The notes beneath the pieces were generated by a model, which searched no databases, had not been told where the DNA came from, and saw only the letters and a program-made list of their open reading frames with translations. Made by a program: the position numbers and the translations under genes. A DNA stretch of 64,000 bases from Bacteroidales bacterium (GTDB lineage: Bacteria; Bacteroidota; Bacteroidia; Bacteroidales; UBA932). Shown in pieces: positions 24,558 through 33,057 of this stretch (position 1 is the stretch's first letter; every line of letters starts with the position of its first letter). The stretch covers positions 62,001 to 126,000 of the forward strand of contig JAILLE010000038.1 of NCBI GenBank assembly GCA_024693285.1, written 5' to 3'.

Positions 24558-26597
24558 ATGGATTACGGATTCTTCAGGGTGGCGGCCGCCGTGCCGCGCG
24601 TGCAGATCGCTGATGTGGAATTCAACAGCGACTCGATAATCAGGCTCATAGACAAGGCCGAGGAGCGGAAAGCCTCTTTGGTCGTCTTTCCTGAGCTCTC
24701 GGTCACAGGGTACACCTGCCTGGATTTGTTCGGACAGAGCCTGCTGCTGACAGCCTCAGAGGAAGCGGTCAAGAAGATAGCCGATCACACCCGTGGCAAG
24801 CACGCGACTGTGGTTGTGGGAGCACCGGTACGCTACCGCGGACGTCTTTATAACTGCGCCGTGGTGATTCGCAACGGAGGCATTAAGGGAATTGTTCCGA
24901 AGATCTATCTACCGACCTACGCCGAGTTCGACGAGGGTAGGTGGTTCGCTTCCGGATCCGACTTCCTCTCCCCTTCCAATACCCGCGTGGGGCGTTTTGT
25001 CGATGACGGCAGGAATCACTACCGTGACGGCTTCGACTCTGTCACAAGGTATTGCGGGCAGCGCTGCAACCTGTCGCCCAACCTGCTTTTCTCAATCGGC
25101 AGGACGACTTTCGGTATCGAAATCTGCGAGGATTTCTGGACTCCAGTCCCGCCGTCCTCATTCCTCGCTCCTTCCGGAGCTCAAGTTATAGTGAATATTT
25201 CCGCATCCAACGAGGTGGCTGGAAAGCACAATAAGCGCAGGGAATTCGTGATCAACCAGTCCGGCCGTACTGTTTCGGGATATGTGTATTGCTCAGCGGG
25301 TTACGGCGAGTCCACAATGGACACTGTCTACGGTGGCTCAGCGATAATATGCGAGGACGGAGAGTTATTAGCCGAGAATGCGAGATTCCAGATGGAGGAC
25401 TCGATCACATTCGCTGACATCGACATCGAGAAAATCGGTGTGCACCGTCAGAAAAAGAACTCGTTCAGAGGCATGGCTCCGGACGGGACCTCGGCTTGTG
25501 AATATTCGAACCTTTATTGCCGATTTGAGATTGGCGATCCCGCTCCGACTGATTTCTCGGATAGTTTATACAGAAAAGTTGAACCGCATCCTTTCCTTCC
25601 TGAAGATGATCCCGCCGAGGAGGCTGAGGCATGCCAGGAAATCCTCTCTATCCAGTCGACCGGTTTGGCCGCTCGCATGGAGCATATTGGCTGCAAGAAG
25701 GCCGTTATCGGCATCTCAGGTGGCCTGGACAGCACTCTAGCCCTGATTGTCACCGCAATGGCTTTCGACAAACTGGGATATAATCGTTCGGGTATTATTG
25801 GAATTACCATGCCCGGACTCGGGACTACAGTCCGGACCAAATCCAACGCTGTCGACTTGATGGAGGCGCTCGGTGTTACTTCTCGTGAGATTTCTGTCGT
25901 GCCGGCTGTCGAGCAGCATTTCAAGGATATCGGCCATGATCCTGCGGTCATGGATTCCACTTATGAGAATGCGCAGGCGCGTGAGAGGACTCAGATCCTT
26001 ATGGACACGGCAAACCAAGAGAACGGTCTTGTGATCGGTACAGGCGATCTGTCTGAGCTGGCTCTCGGCTGGTGTACCTACAACGGTGACCACATGTCGA
26101 TGTACGGAGTTAACGCCTCTGTTCCCAAGACTTTGATCAGGCATTTGGTCCGCTGGGCGGCGGAGAATGTGTTCACCGCTCCCGCGGTTTCGGGTGGACG
26201 ACCTGCTGCCGAGATATTGGTTGACATTGTGGAAACTCCTATCAGTCCGGAACTTATGCCTGCCGACCAGAAGGGTGAGATAAAGCAAAAGACAGAGGAT
26301 TTGATCGGTCCTTACGAGTTGCATGACTTCTTCATCTACAACCTCATGCTCCACGGCTACTCTCCTTCCAAGATCTACTTCCTAGCCTGTCGGGCGTTCT
26401 CCGGCAAGTACGACAAGGAGACTATCTTGAAGTGGCTCAAGAAGTTCTACTGGAGGTTCTTCAGCCAGCAGTTCAAGCGTTCCTGCATGCCTGACGGTCC
26501 AAAGATCAGCCCTGTCAGCTTCTCGCCCCGCGGTGATTTCCGCATGCCCTCCGACGCCAAAGTCCACCTTTGGATCTCCGAACTCGAAGCCTTGTAG
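24558..26597 (+). CDS. nadE: Glutamine-dependent NAD+ synthetase
   Basis: 679 residues. The N-terminal half is a nitrilase-type glutaminase with the catalytic triad visible in FPELSVTGYTC (Glu), the IVPKIYLPTY lysine and the IEICEDFW cysteine. The C-terminal half has the PP-loop GISGGLDSTLAL at about residue 382 and GTGDLSELALGWCTYNGDHM. The two-domain form takes ammonia from glutamine to make NAD+ from deamido-NAD. It is the last gene of the plus-strand run. After its stop there is a short CCCGGG...CCCGGG hairpin (26618-26634) without a T run. Confidence 0.95.
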   Translation: MDYGFFRVAAAVPRVQIADVEFNSDSIIRLIDKAEERKASLVVFPELSVTGYTCLDLFGQSLLLTASEEAVKKIADHTRGKHATVVVGAPVRYRGRLYNCAVVIRNGGIKGIVPKIYLPTYAEFDEGRWFASGSDFLSPSNTRVGRFVDDGRNHYRDGFDSVTRYCGQRCNLSPNLLFSIGRTTFGIEICEDFWTPVPPSSFLAPSGAQVIVNISASNEVAGKHNKRREFVINQSGRTVSGYVYCSAGYGESTMDTVYGGSAIICEDGELLAENARFQMEDSITFADIDIEKIGVHRQKKNSFRGMAPDGTSACEYSNLYCRFEIGDPAPTDFSDSLYRKVEPHPFLPEDDPAEEAEACQEILSIQSTGLAARMEHIGCKKAVIGISGGLDSTLALIVTAMAFDKLGYNRSGIIGITMPGLGTTVRTKSNAVDLMEALGVTSREISVVPAVEQHFKDIGHDPAVMDSTYENAQARERTQILMDTANQENGLVIGTGDLSELALGWCTYNGDHMSMYGVNASVPKTLIRHLVRWAAENVFTAPAVSGGRPAAEILVDIVETPISPELMPADQKGEIKQKTEDLIGPYELHDFFIYNLMLHGYSPSKIYFLACRAFSGKYDKETILKWLKKFYWRFFSQQFKRSCMPDGPKISPVSFSPRGDFRMPSDAKVHLWISELEAL

Positions 26598-26641
26598 AGC
26601 GCTTTAGACCTTTTTCCCGGGCCAGTCCCGGGCTCTCCAAT

Positions 26642-26735
26642 ACTCCCAGGACACGAAAACCACCCTTTACGTGACCCGGGAGTAAATTATTTACTTCAGG
26701 GGCAAGAAAACGCCGTGTTCTTTGTCCGCAGAGTA
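26642..26735. repeat. REP-like palindromic repeat pair, left of the Y1 transposase-like gene
   Basis: Two units lie side by side. The first has outer arms ACTCCCAGG (26642-26650) and CCCGGGAGT (26675-26683), one mismatch from a perfect inverted repeat. The second contains a short hairpin AAGAAAAC-GCC-GTGTTCTT (26704-26722). The second unit shares 25 identical bases (26700-26724) with the pair on the other side of the gene (27873-27897). Both pairs are in the same orientation. Confidence 0.75.
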
Positions 26736-26749
26736 TTGGGATTGGCGGT

Positions 26750-27667
26750 TTAGCGTAACAAATCCTCTAAAACAGACCGTTCGATAGAGAGTTTCCTGCA
26801 GATTCTCTTAGGCTCGATGTAATAATCTTTTGCCAGCCTTACCGCCAACGAGCACCTATCCCTTAAACTTAATTCAAGATATGACTTGACACCGTATTTA
26901 TTCTTACATATTGAATAGATTATTGTGCCTAGCTCGTTGTCATTAATAACGATCCTGTCCCCTATCTTTTCAGCTATCCGGACATAAGCATCCATGTTCC
27001 TGACTATCCTGTCGCAGTAATTCCAGGAAGTGCCAATTATCCGTTCAACATCAGTTGTGGCGACATACGATTCCGGCAGGATGATTCCCAGGTTCTCATT
27101 GAAAAGATAATCATCAGGCAAAACAGTTTTCGATTTCAGTACCTTACGCATTCTGCTAGCTGGATAATCTTTCAAAGGCCTTTTCTGTATAAGTTTGTTC
27201 AGGTCGCTGAAAATCAAGTAATTGGAGCTCCAGATATAACCCGTGGGAGTTATCCTGCTATTAGCTTTATAAGGGTTGCGAGGGATATAGACAGCGACAT
27301 CTTTCAGTTGATAAGGATCATTCACATCAATGGGAATGAGCTTAAAACCGAGGTCATCAGGTAGCGGAGGGAAATGGTCTGCGACAAGAACGGAATTAAT
27401 CCTCTTCTTAAATGCGATAAAAAAATCAACAGCCGAGGTGCCGGTGCATCTAACCAGGAAATGGGCATGGTTAACCATCAAGTCAAAAACCAAGATAACC
27501 ACATTGAAAACGAACTGGGCAAGCGCCACAGTGTTCATTCCGGCAGCGAATTGCGAATCATTATTGAATAGTTCTCCCTTCTCAAATGACTCAACGACAA
27601 GGTGATAGTAACCCATTGGCCAAGTCCTGTACTCAGCCCACATCTTAAATCTCTCAACACGATTCAT
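26750..27667 (-). CDS. REP-associated Y1 transposase-like protein (RAYT family)
   Basis: 305 residues. The N-terminal part has the HUH-like phrase LMVNHAHFLVR (about residue 67) with two histidines around one residue. The candidate catalytic tyrosine lies in VAVYIPRNPYKA, corresponding to the YI-x-RNP motif of IS200-like and RAYT enzymes. The C-terminal half (IEPKRICRKLSIERSVLEDLL) looks like a helix-turn-helix, seen in some members. Such proteins nick and join single-stranded DNA at REP palindromes. The gene is bordered on both sides by such palindromes. No terminal inverted repeats of a classical insertion sequence are seen at the gene ends. The family call is good; mobility is not proven. 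Confidence 0.82.
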   Translation of the reverse strand: MNRVERFKMWAEYRTWPMGYYHLVVESFEKGELFNNDSQFAAGMNTVALAQFVFNVVILVFDLMVNHAHFLVRCTGTSAVDFFIAFKKRINSVLVADHFPPLPDDLGFKLIPIDVNDPYQLKDVAVYIPRNPYKANSRITPTGYIWSSNYLIFSDLNKLIQKRPLKDYPASRMRKVLKSKTVLPDDYLFNENLGIILPESYVATTDVERIIGTSWNYCDRIVRNMDAYVRIAEKIGDRIVINDNELGTIIYSICKNKYGVKSYLELSLRDRCSLAVRLAKDYYIEPKRICRKLSIERSVLEDLLR

Positions 27668-27685
27668 AGTCCAAGTTTTTTCTTT

Positions 27686-27939
27686 CCCGAAATGTAATCA
27701 AAAAAGCCTACCCATATATTCAAAAACAGAAACACTTTTTCTTACAAAACAAAGAAAAAACTTTTACGATTCCGCATTCGCACTTTAACCCATTCATTCA
27801 CCGGTGTTTCTGTTACTCTCAGGGCAAGAAAACAACGCTTTGCATGACCTGGGAGTAAAATATTTACTCTGCGGGCAAGAAAACGCCGTGTTCTTTGACT
27901 TAGCAGTAAATAATCTGCAGGCAAGCGTTACATTTCGGG
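27686..27939. repeat. 12-bp inverted repeat bracketing the upstream REP pair
   Basis: CCCGAAATGTAA at 27686-27697 and its exact reverse complement TTACATTTCGGG at 27928-27939 enclose about 230 bases that include the right-hand REP pair. The T-rich flanks (TTTTCTTTC on the outside of one copy, TTTTCTTTC after the other) are alike too. The first copy lies 18 bases upstream of the transposase-like start. Confidence 0.6.
27815..27910. repeat. REP-like palindromic repeat pair, right of the Y1 transposase-like gene
   Basis: The first unit has arms ACTCTCAGG (27815-27823) and CCTGGGAGT (27848-27856). The second has the hairpin AAGAAAAC-GCC-GTGTTCTT (27877-27895) within weaker outer arms ending GCAGTAAA (27903-27910). 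A truncated third unit (CTGCAGGCAAGCG, about 27915-27927) follows. Order and orientation match the left pair. A short open frame over this region (27742-27924) is not a gene. Confidence 0.75.
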
Positions 27940-27990
27940 TTTTCTTTCGTCTATATAGCGGAGTTCGTAAAAATCATTAACTTCGCAGAC

Positions 27991-28509
27991 ATGAGAAAAA
28001 CAGTAATCGCTTTTTTGATCATACTCGCGTCAGTCGGTACCGGAGCACCTGCGCAGGCTGCCACCCCGTCCATAGACTACGGGAAACGAGTTACATCGCT
28101 GATGAAGGAATATTCCCTTAACTCGGATTTCCAATGCCTGAACCTCGGCAGTCTGGGTCTGGCAATCGTAAAGAAAGCCATCAGGAAAAGCGGAGACAAA
28201 GACGCGCTGGAACTACTTGATTTAATGAAAGATGTCAAGCAAGTAACAATAGCCAGTTTCGCTGATTGCGACCCCGATGTCAGGTCCCGCTTCGAGTCAA
28301 GGCTCTCAAAAGTGCTGACTAAAGACTTCCTCCTCGTCGAAGCCAAAGACGCAGGCGAGAAAGTGCAGATATTCGCAATCCCGGATGATGACGGAGAGAA
28401 TATCTCCGACCTGATTATCAGCGCCCCCAGAAGCGGAGCCGTCATCTGCGTCAGAGGCAAAGTCAATGTCCAGGATGTCGCGACTTTCCTAGAATCGAAG
28501 TCGAAATAA
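27991..28509 (+). CDS. DUF4252 protein (first of three)
   Basis: 172 residues. A signal peptide (VIAFLIILASVGTGAPAQAA) is followed by a DUF4252 domain with LNLGSLGLAIVKKAIRKSG, VKQVTIASFADC and the C-terminal SDLIISAPRSGAVICVRGKV. The family is common in Bacteroidota near ECF sigma factors, and its function is unknown. The gene stands three bases before the sigma factor gene and probably leads the operon. A near-consensus -7 element, TAACTTCG, lies only six bases before the ATG (27978-27985), which would give a very short leader; this is tentative. Confidence 0.82.
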   Translation: MRKTVIAFLIILASVGTGAPAQAATPSIDYGKRVTSLMKEYSLNSDFQCLNLGSLGLAIVKKAIRKSGDKDALELLDLMKDVKQVTIASFADCDPDVRSRFESRLSKVLTKDFLLVEAKDAGEKVQIFAIPDDDGENISDLIISAPRSGAVICVRGKVNVQDVATFLESKSK

Positions 28510-28512
28510 ACC

Positions 28513-29025
28513 ATGACAACCGCTGAGTTCAAAGAGATTTGGGTTCCGCTTACCGAACGGTTCTACAGGGTAGCCTACTACATCCTGGAGAATCAAGCCG
28601 GTGCCGAGGACGCTGTCCAAGACCTGATGGTCAGGCTTTGGAATATGCGCTCTACCCTAGGCGGAATAAAGAACCCCGCTGCCTTTGGAATCACGGTCAT
28701 AAGAAACATCTGCTTGGACAAGATCCGGAGCTCTGCTCTTGCCAAACGAGACCTAAAAGCTCAAGACATCTTGGATGAAGTGCCGGACAACTCCGACGAA
28801 ATAGACACGATTCTGATCAGGAAAGAGAACCTCGAAAGAATCAAACAATGCCTGGCGAGGCTTCCTGACAAACAACGGAAGGTGTTGGAAATGAAAGTTT
28901 TCGACAATAAATCTTACCCGGAGATAGCGCTGTTGACCGGACTCTCCGAAACCAATGTGAGAGTAAAACTCAGCAACGCCAGAAAGAACTTAAAGAAAAT
29001 GATCGCAGATGAAGACAATAGATGA
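28513..29025 (+). CDS. RNA polymerase ECF-type sigma factor
   Basis: 170 residues with regions sigma-2 (AEDAVQDLMVRLWNM, FGITVIRNICLDKIRS) and sigma-4 (LPDKQRKVLEMKVFDNKSYPEIALLTGL, with the helix-turn-helix ETNVRVKLSNARKNL). It starts three bases after the first DUF4252 gene and overlaps the next gene by 17 bases. It likely responds to an envelope signal through the short membrane protein encoded next. There is no conserved extension that would indicate a special subgroup. Confidence 0.92.
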   Translation: MTTAEFKEIWVPLTERFYRVAYYILENQAGAEDAVQDLMVRLWNMRSTLGGIKNPAAFGITVIRNICLDKIRSSALAKRDLKAQDILDEVPDNSDEIDTILIRKENLERIKQCLARLPDKQRKVLEMKVFDNKSYPEIALLTGLSETNVRVKLSNARKNLKKMIADEDNR

Positions 29026-29332
29026 AATAGAGAAACTGAGTCTCGAGGATCTCGAGAGGATCTCGCTTGATAATTCAATAGAGGTCCCGGCAGGTCTTGA
29101 GAACAGAGTCGGACAGGCGGTATCCGCCCGTTCCAGAAGGCGCATGATCCCTTGGATCTGCGGCATAGCGGCTTCCCTACTCCTTGTCGTTGGTCTGGCT
29201 ATAAGCCTCAGGCAACCTCAGCTGCAAGACACCTTTGATGACCCGGCGCTGGCCTATGCCGAGGTGGAACGAGTTCTTCTTTCCGTGTCCGGAACAATCA
29301 ACGAACAACTTAATAACGCTTTGACAAAATGA
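29009..29332 (+). CDS. Short membrane protein, probable anti-sigma factor
   Basis: 107 residues. The N-terminal 50 residues are charged and cytoplasmic, with an amphipathic start (DEIEKLSLEDLERISL). A single membrane segment follows (PWICGIAASLLLVVGLAISL), then about 40 periplasmic residues. This layout and its overlap with the ECF gene fit a small anti-sigma factor, but no recognised zinc-binding anti-sigma motif (HxxxCxxC) is present. It overlaps the next gene by four bases (ATGA). Confidence 0.7.
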   Translation: MKTIDEIEKLSLEDLERISLDNSIEVPAGLENRVGQAVSARSRRRMIPWICGIAASLLLVVGLAISLRQPQLQDTFDDPALAYAEVERVLLSVSGTINEQLNNALTK

Positions 29333-29826
29333 ATAAGATTATAATAACACTCGCCGCCGCATTATTGTCTATATCCGCGGCTGCCCAGGACTATAGGTCC
29401 CTGTACCAGAAATATTCAGATGACGATCGCATTACCGCGGTCTATATCTCCCCTTCCATGTTCAAGATGATCGGCAAAGTTCCCGAGGTCAGAATTGAGG
29501 ACAGCGATGTGGATTTCGGTCCGATGATCAAGTCGATGACAGGCTTCTACCTGCTCAGGACAGAGGACAGCTCCCTGGCCGAAAAGATATCCAAGGATGT
29601 TAACAAAGTCATTGGAGGCCAGAAGTTTGAGACGCTGATGGAAGTAAAGGATGGCGGACAGAAAGTCAACATTTTATCCCTCGGCAATGAGGAGTTCCTC
29701 AAGAGTCTGTTGCTCACGATATTCAATAAGGACGATGGCGAGACTGTCTTCATCGGAATAGATGGCCTGATGAAAAGATCCGATGTGGAAGAGGCTGTTG
29801 CCGGCGCATCAAAGAATCTGTTTTAG
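29329..29826 (+). CDS. DUF4252 protein (second of three)
   Basis: 165 residues. A signal peptide (MNKIIITLAAALLSISAAAQ) is followed by a DUF4252 domain with TAVYISPSMFKMIGK, MTGFYLLRTED and EETVFIGIDGL-like C-terminal strands (GETVFIGIDGLMKRSDVEE). It is exported. It overlaps the anti-sigma-like gene, and the next DUF4252 gene starts seven bases after it. Its function is unknown. Confidence 0.8.
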   Translation: MNKIIITLAAALLSISAAAQDYRSLYQKYSDDDRITAVYISPSMFKMIGKVPEVRIEDSDVDFGPMIKSMTGFYLLRTEDSSLAEKISKDVNKVIGGQKFETLMEVKDGGQKVNILSLGNEEFLKSLLLTIFNKDDGETVFIGIDGLMKRSDVEEAVAGASKNLF

Positions 29827-29832
29827 TCCATA

Positions 29833-30411
29833 ATGACTATGAGATTATTACGCTTAGTAATATTATCATCGCTCCTGGCGATGGGAATACGGGCCAATGC
29901 CCAGATCCCCGGCCAGGGGCCTTTATCTGGTCTGGCGGCCCCAGCCGAAACCCCTTTCGAAGGAACTTACCAGGAAGGATTTGAGAATATCACAGCCCTG
30001 ATGGAACGCTATGACGGCCGAGGCAACGTGTCACTGATGAAACTCGGACGCGTCGCTATGACAATGGGAAAAACAGTAGGTAAAGCTGGAAGTGCCTGGA
30101 CCAGGAAAGTGGCCAAGGCTTTCAAGAGGGTCGGTGTAGTCTATATGCTTGACTACGGTGACAGCCGGCCGGAGCTGAAGGACGAGATAGAAACATCCGT
30201 GAAACGCAACCTCAGGCCCGAGAATTTGGTCAGAAGAAACGGCGAAGGAACCTTCGCGTTTGACGAGACTTACGGCGAGGTCTCAGATGATGGAGCGCAC
30301 GTCTCTGACTTAGTGATAATCCTTTATGGCCAGACTGTCGTGGCCCTGAAAGGCACGGTTTTAGAGTCCGATGTGGATCGGATAATACGCCGCCTTAACA
30401 AGCAGCTTTAA
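29833..30411 (+). CDS. DUF4252-like protein (third of three)
   Basis: 192 residues. A signal peptide (LVILSSLLAMGIRANAQ) is followed by an insert rich in glycine and proline (IPGQGPLSGLAAPAET), then a DUF4252-like domain (VSLMKLGRVAMTMGKTVGKAG, VGVVYMLDYGDS, SDLVIILYGQTVVALKG). It is the most diverged of the three. It converges with the CpsB-type phosphatase gene with one base between the stops. Confidence 0.75.
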   Translation: MTMRLLRLVILSSLLAMGIRANAQIPGQGPLSGLAAPAETPFEGTYQEGFENITALMERYDGRGNVSLMKLGRVAMTMGKTVGKAGSAWTRKVAKAFKRVGVVYMLDYGDSRPELKDEIETSVKRNLRPENLVRRNGEGTFAFDETYGEVSDDGAHVSDLVIILYGQTVVALKGTVLESDVDRIIRRLNKQL

Positions 30412-30412
30412 T

Positions 30413-31114
30413 CTAAAGAGTACGGAATTCCGGGAGGCGTTTGGGACTGATCGGACGAAGAGGCCAGCGATCCAGCATTGTGACGGTGTGGATGTCTGTG
30501 CCGGCATAATCATAATACCCCTTCTTCAGAAGCGTCTCAGCCGTGTGCTGGACAGAAGAACCATAGTATCCAGCCAAAGAGAACAGGTTGAGTTGGAAGA
30601 GAATCTTCATCTCCTTCAAGCGGTCATAATCCTTTGATCCCATGTAGACATATCTCTCCGGATGGGCCAGCACGGGAAAATATCCCGCAGCCTTTACCTT
30701 CTCAAGAGTGTCATGAAAACCGTATGGAGGAGTGAAATATGAGGTCTCTACCAGGAGGTGGTCAAGTTTAGGACCCATAGGAAGGAAGTCATTGGCAGCC
30801 AATCGGTTCTCGAACAAATTATCGATCATGTTCTCGGCTCCGAGATGGAGCTCGAGCGGCCCGTGATAAGCGGCCTTCAGCGCCTCGAAGCGCTCCCTCA
30901 AGTCAGCTGTCGTGTTAGGAATATCCTCCATGATGTGAGGAGTGAACCAAACAGCCTTTAATCCCATCTCCTCATAGCGGCTCAGGATATCCAGCGACTC
31001 CTCAATATGCTTCACACCATCATCTACACCGGGAAGAATATGCGAATGGCAATCTGTGAATCCCTCGAAAATCTGGGATGATGAAAGAGAAATACGCTTG
31101 GAAAATGGCCACAT
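30413..31114 (-). CDS. PHP-type tyrosine-protein phosphatase (CpsB/YwqE family)
   Basis: 233 residues. The metal-binding PHP motif DCHSHILPGVDDG stands at about residue 21, followed by VWFTPHIMED, the EMHLGAENMID-like LELHLGAENMID and FPVLAHPERYVYM. Such enzymes dephosphorylate the bacterial tyrosine kinase that controls capsule export. No tyrosine kinase is encoded in the window. It is the last gene of the long minus-strand polysaccharide locus, six bases after the CapD-like gene. Confidence 0.88.
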   Translation of the reverse strand: MWPFSKRISLSSSQIFEGFTDCHSHILPGVDDGVKHIEESLDILSRYEEMGLKAVWFTPHIMEDIPNTTADLRERFEALKAAYHGPLELHLGAENMIDNLFENRLAANDFLPMGPKLDHLLVETSYFTPPYGFHDTLEKVKAAGYFPVLAHPERYVYMGSKDYDRLKEMKILFQLNLFSLAGYYGSSVQHTAETLLKKGYYDYAGTDIHTVTMLDRWPLRPISPKRLPEFRTL

Positions 31115-31119
31115 ATCAA

Positions 31120-33042
31120 TTACTTATCCAAAACTGAAAACGCTGAATTCGAACTCACATATTCAGGAACCAACCGCTTCATCGCAGCGACAGTCTTAAG
31201 GTCGTCATATTCACGGGAGATAGAGATCAACTCATCAATTTCTTTAGAAACATCAGTGAAATTATATTGACGCACCTCGGCGATACGAATCTTCTCATGG
31301 AAGGAAGGCTTGGTCGTCTCCTGCTCGCTTAAAAGCTCTTCGTAGAGCTTCTCTCCGTCTCTTAAGCCAGTGTACTGAATTTCAACCCCTTTCACCCCGC
31401 TCAACTCAATCATCCTCTTCGCCAGATCAGCGATTCTGATAGGCTTACCCATATCGAATACGAACACCTCACCACCATTGCCCTTGGTCCCGGCCTCAAG
31501 AACGAGCTTGCAGGCCTCGGAAATCAGCATAAAATAGCGGATGATATCGGGATGGGTCACAGTGACGGGCCCACCCTCTTTAATCTGTTTCCTGAATATC
31601 GGGATAACCGAACCACTGGAACCCAACACATTACCGAACCTGGTGGTCACGAACTGCGTATGCCCCTCGACCTTGCCTTCGACCTCGGCGTTGTTAAGGC
31701 TCTGTACGTATATCTCACAAATTCTCTTGGAGCAACCCATCACATTGGTCGGATTGACAGCCTTGTCTGTAGAGATCATGACGAACTTCTTGACCCCGTA
31801 TTTTACAGACAAATCCGCCAGCACCTTAGTGCCATAGACGTTGTTCAGGATGCTCTCAGAAGGGTTGTCTTCCATCATGGGGACATGCTTGTAGGCGGCG
31901 GCGTGAAAGACAAACTCAGGACGGAAATCACGGAAAACCGCCTCCATCCTGTCGGCGTTTGTGATACTGGAGACAAGGGTCGTGGCTTTCACATCCGGAT
32001 AATCCTTGCTCATCATCAAGCGTATGTCATGCTGCGGAGTCTCCGCGGCATCGATCAGCATCAACTCAGAAGGGCTAAATGAAGCCACCTGACGGACTAA
32101 TTCGCTACCGATACTGCCGGCAGAGCCGGTAATCAAAACCTTCGCACCCTTGAGAACAGCAGCCACAGAATCCATGTCAATGCTTATCTGCTCACGAGGA
32201 AGCAAATCCTCAAAACTAACCTCTTTGATGTTTTGAGGATTTATTTTTGTGTCCTTATCCCACTCGACAGTGCCGTAGGAGAAATAAATCTTAGCGCCAC
32301 TGGCGATGATCTGATCCTGAAGTATGGGATCTTCCCTGAACCTATCTATCCTGCCAGGAGCGACAAGAACAGCCTGAACATGGTGATCGGTCAGCACATG
32401 CGTAAGGTTCTCATCCACATCAAAGACCGGCTGACCCAAAAGACGAGTTCCATTGGCTTTGAGACTCTTGTCATGGGAAATGAATCCGACAAGCTTGAAA
32501 CGGTCCGGTTTATCGCCTTTGATCGATCTGGCTAATCCAATACCGCCGGCCCGGATCCCATAGATAAAGACCCGCACCGCCGAATCAGCACGGAAGTAAT
32601 TGTCATACACGAACTTAATCAACATCCTCTCGGTCCACATCAAGATAGTGGACAATGCGAAGATGAAGAACAATACCCGGGCTGTGAGATGGGCCAGGAC
32701 TGTGGCGGGGAACGTGTTGATGTAGTAATGCACACCGAATGAAACGATGTACGCGCTACCCATAGCGAAACCTATCCTGAGCAAGTCGATAATTGACGAG
32801 TATCGTATGATCCCGACGTATGTCTTGAATATCCTGAAGAAAACGACGCAGATAGCGATATAAATAATCATCACCCTGAACAATGCCCAGAATGACGCCA
32901 GGAGGGCCATGATTCGATAGAAGGCCCAGTATACCATGAATGCTGAGAAGAGGATGAGAAGGCAATCAATCACAAGCACTGCCCAATAAGGTAGAGCTTG
33001 TTTCGAGAAATACCAATCGATAAGATCTTTGCCGTTCTTCAT
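31120..33042 (-). CDS. Membrane-bound NDP-sugar 4,6-dehydratase (CapD/PglF-like)
   Basis: About 640 residues. Four to five N-terminal membrane segments precede a nucleotide-binding middle domain and a C-terminal short-chain dehydrogenase domain (VLITGSAGSIGSELVRQVA). The active-site region ISTDKAVNPTNVMGCSKR matches PglF/FlaA1 enzymes that convert UDP-GlcNAc to a 4-keto-6-deoxy sugar. The start is the ATG at 33042, preferred over a TTG two codons upstream. Paired with the aminotransferase at 35658-36911 it could make a 4-amino-6-deoxy-HexNAc such as the bacillosamine precursor. It may provide the first sugar of the repeat unit. Confidence 0.9.
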   Translation of the reverse strand: MKNGKDLIDWYFSKQALPYWAVLVIDCLLILFSAFMVYWAFYRIMALLASFWALFRVMIIYIAICVVFFRIFKTYVGIIRYSSIIDLLRIGFAMGSAYIVSFGVHYYINTFPATVLAHLTARVLFFIFALSTILMWTERMLIKFVYDNYFRADSAVRVFIYGIRAGGIGLARSIKGDKPDRFKLVGFISHDKSLKANGTRLLGQPVFDVDENLTHVLTDHHVQAVLVAPGRIDRFREDPILQDQIIASGAKIYFSYGTVEWDKDTKINPQNIKEVSFEDLLPREQISIDMDSVAAVLKGAKVLITGSAGSIGSELVRQVASFSPSELMLIDAAETPQHDIRLMMSKDYPDVKATTLVSSITNADRMEAVFRDFRPEFVFHAAAYKHVPMMEDNPSESILNNVYGTKVLADLSVKYGVKKFVMISTDKAVNPTNVMGCSKRICEIYVQSLNNAEVEGKVEGHTQFVTTRFGNVLGSSGSVIPIFRKQIKEGGPVTVTHPDIIRYFMLISEACKLVLEAGTKGNGGEVFVFDMGKPIRIADLAKRMIELSGVKGVEIQYTGLRDGEKLYEELLSEQETTKPSFHEKIRIAEVRQYNFTDVSKEIDELISISREYDDLKTVAAMKRLVPEYVSSNSAFSVLDK

Positions 33043-33057
33043 ATACAATTTACGAAG

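Noticed and set aside
26618..26634. CCCGGG...CCCGGG hairpin after nadE as a terminator
   Set aside because: There is no T run after the hairpin on the plus strand. It may have another role or be part of the repeat region; calling it a terminator is not supported.
27742..27924. A 60-codon open frame on the minus strand over the right-hand REP pair
   Set aside because: It lies fully in palindromic repeat DNA, has no recognisable protein features, and a repeat explanation accounts for the sequence.
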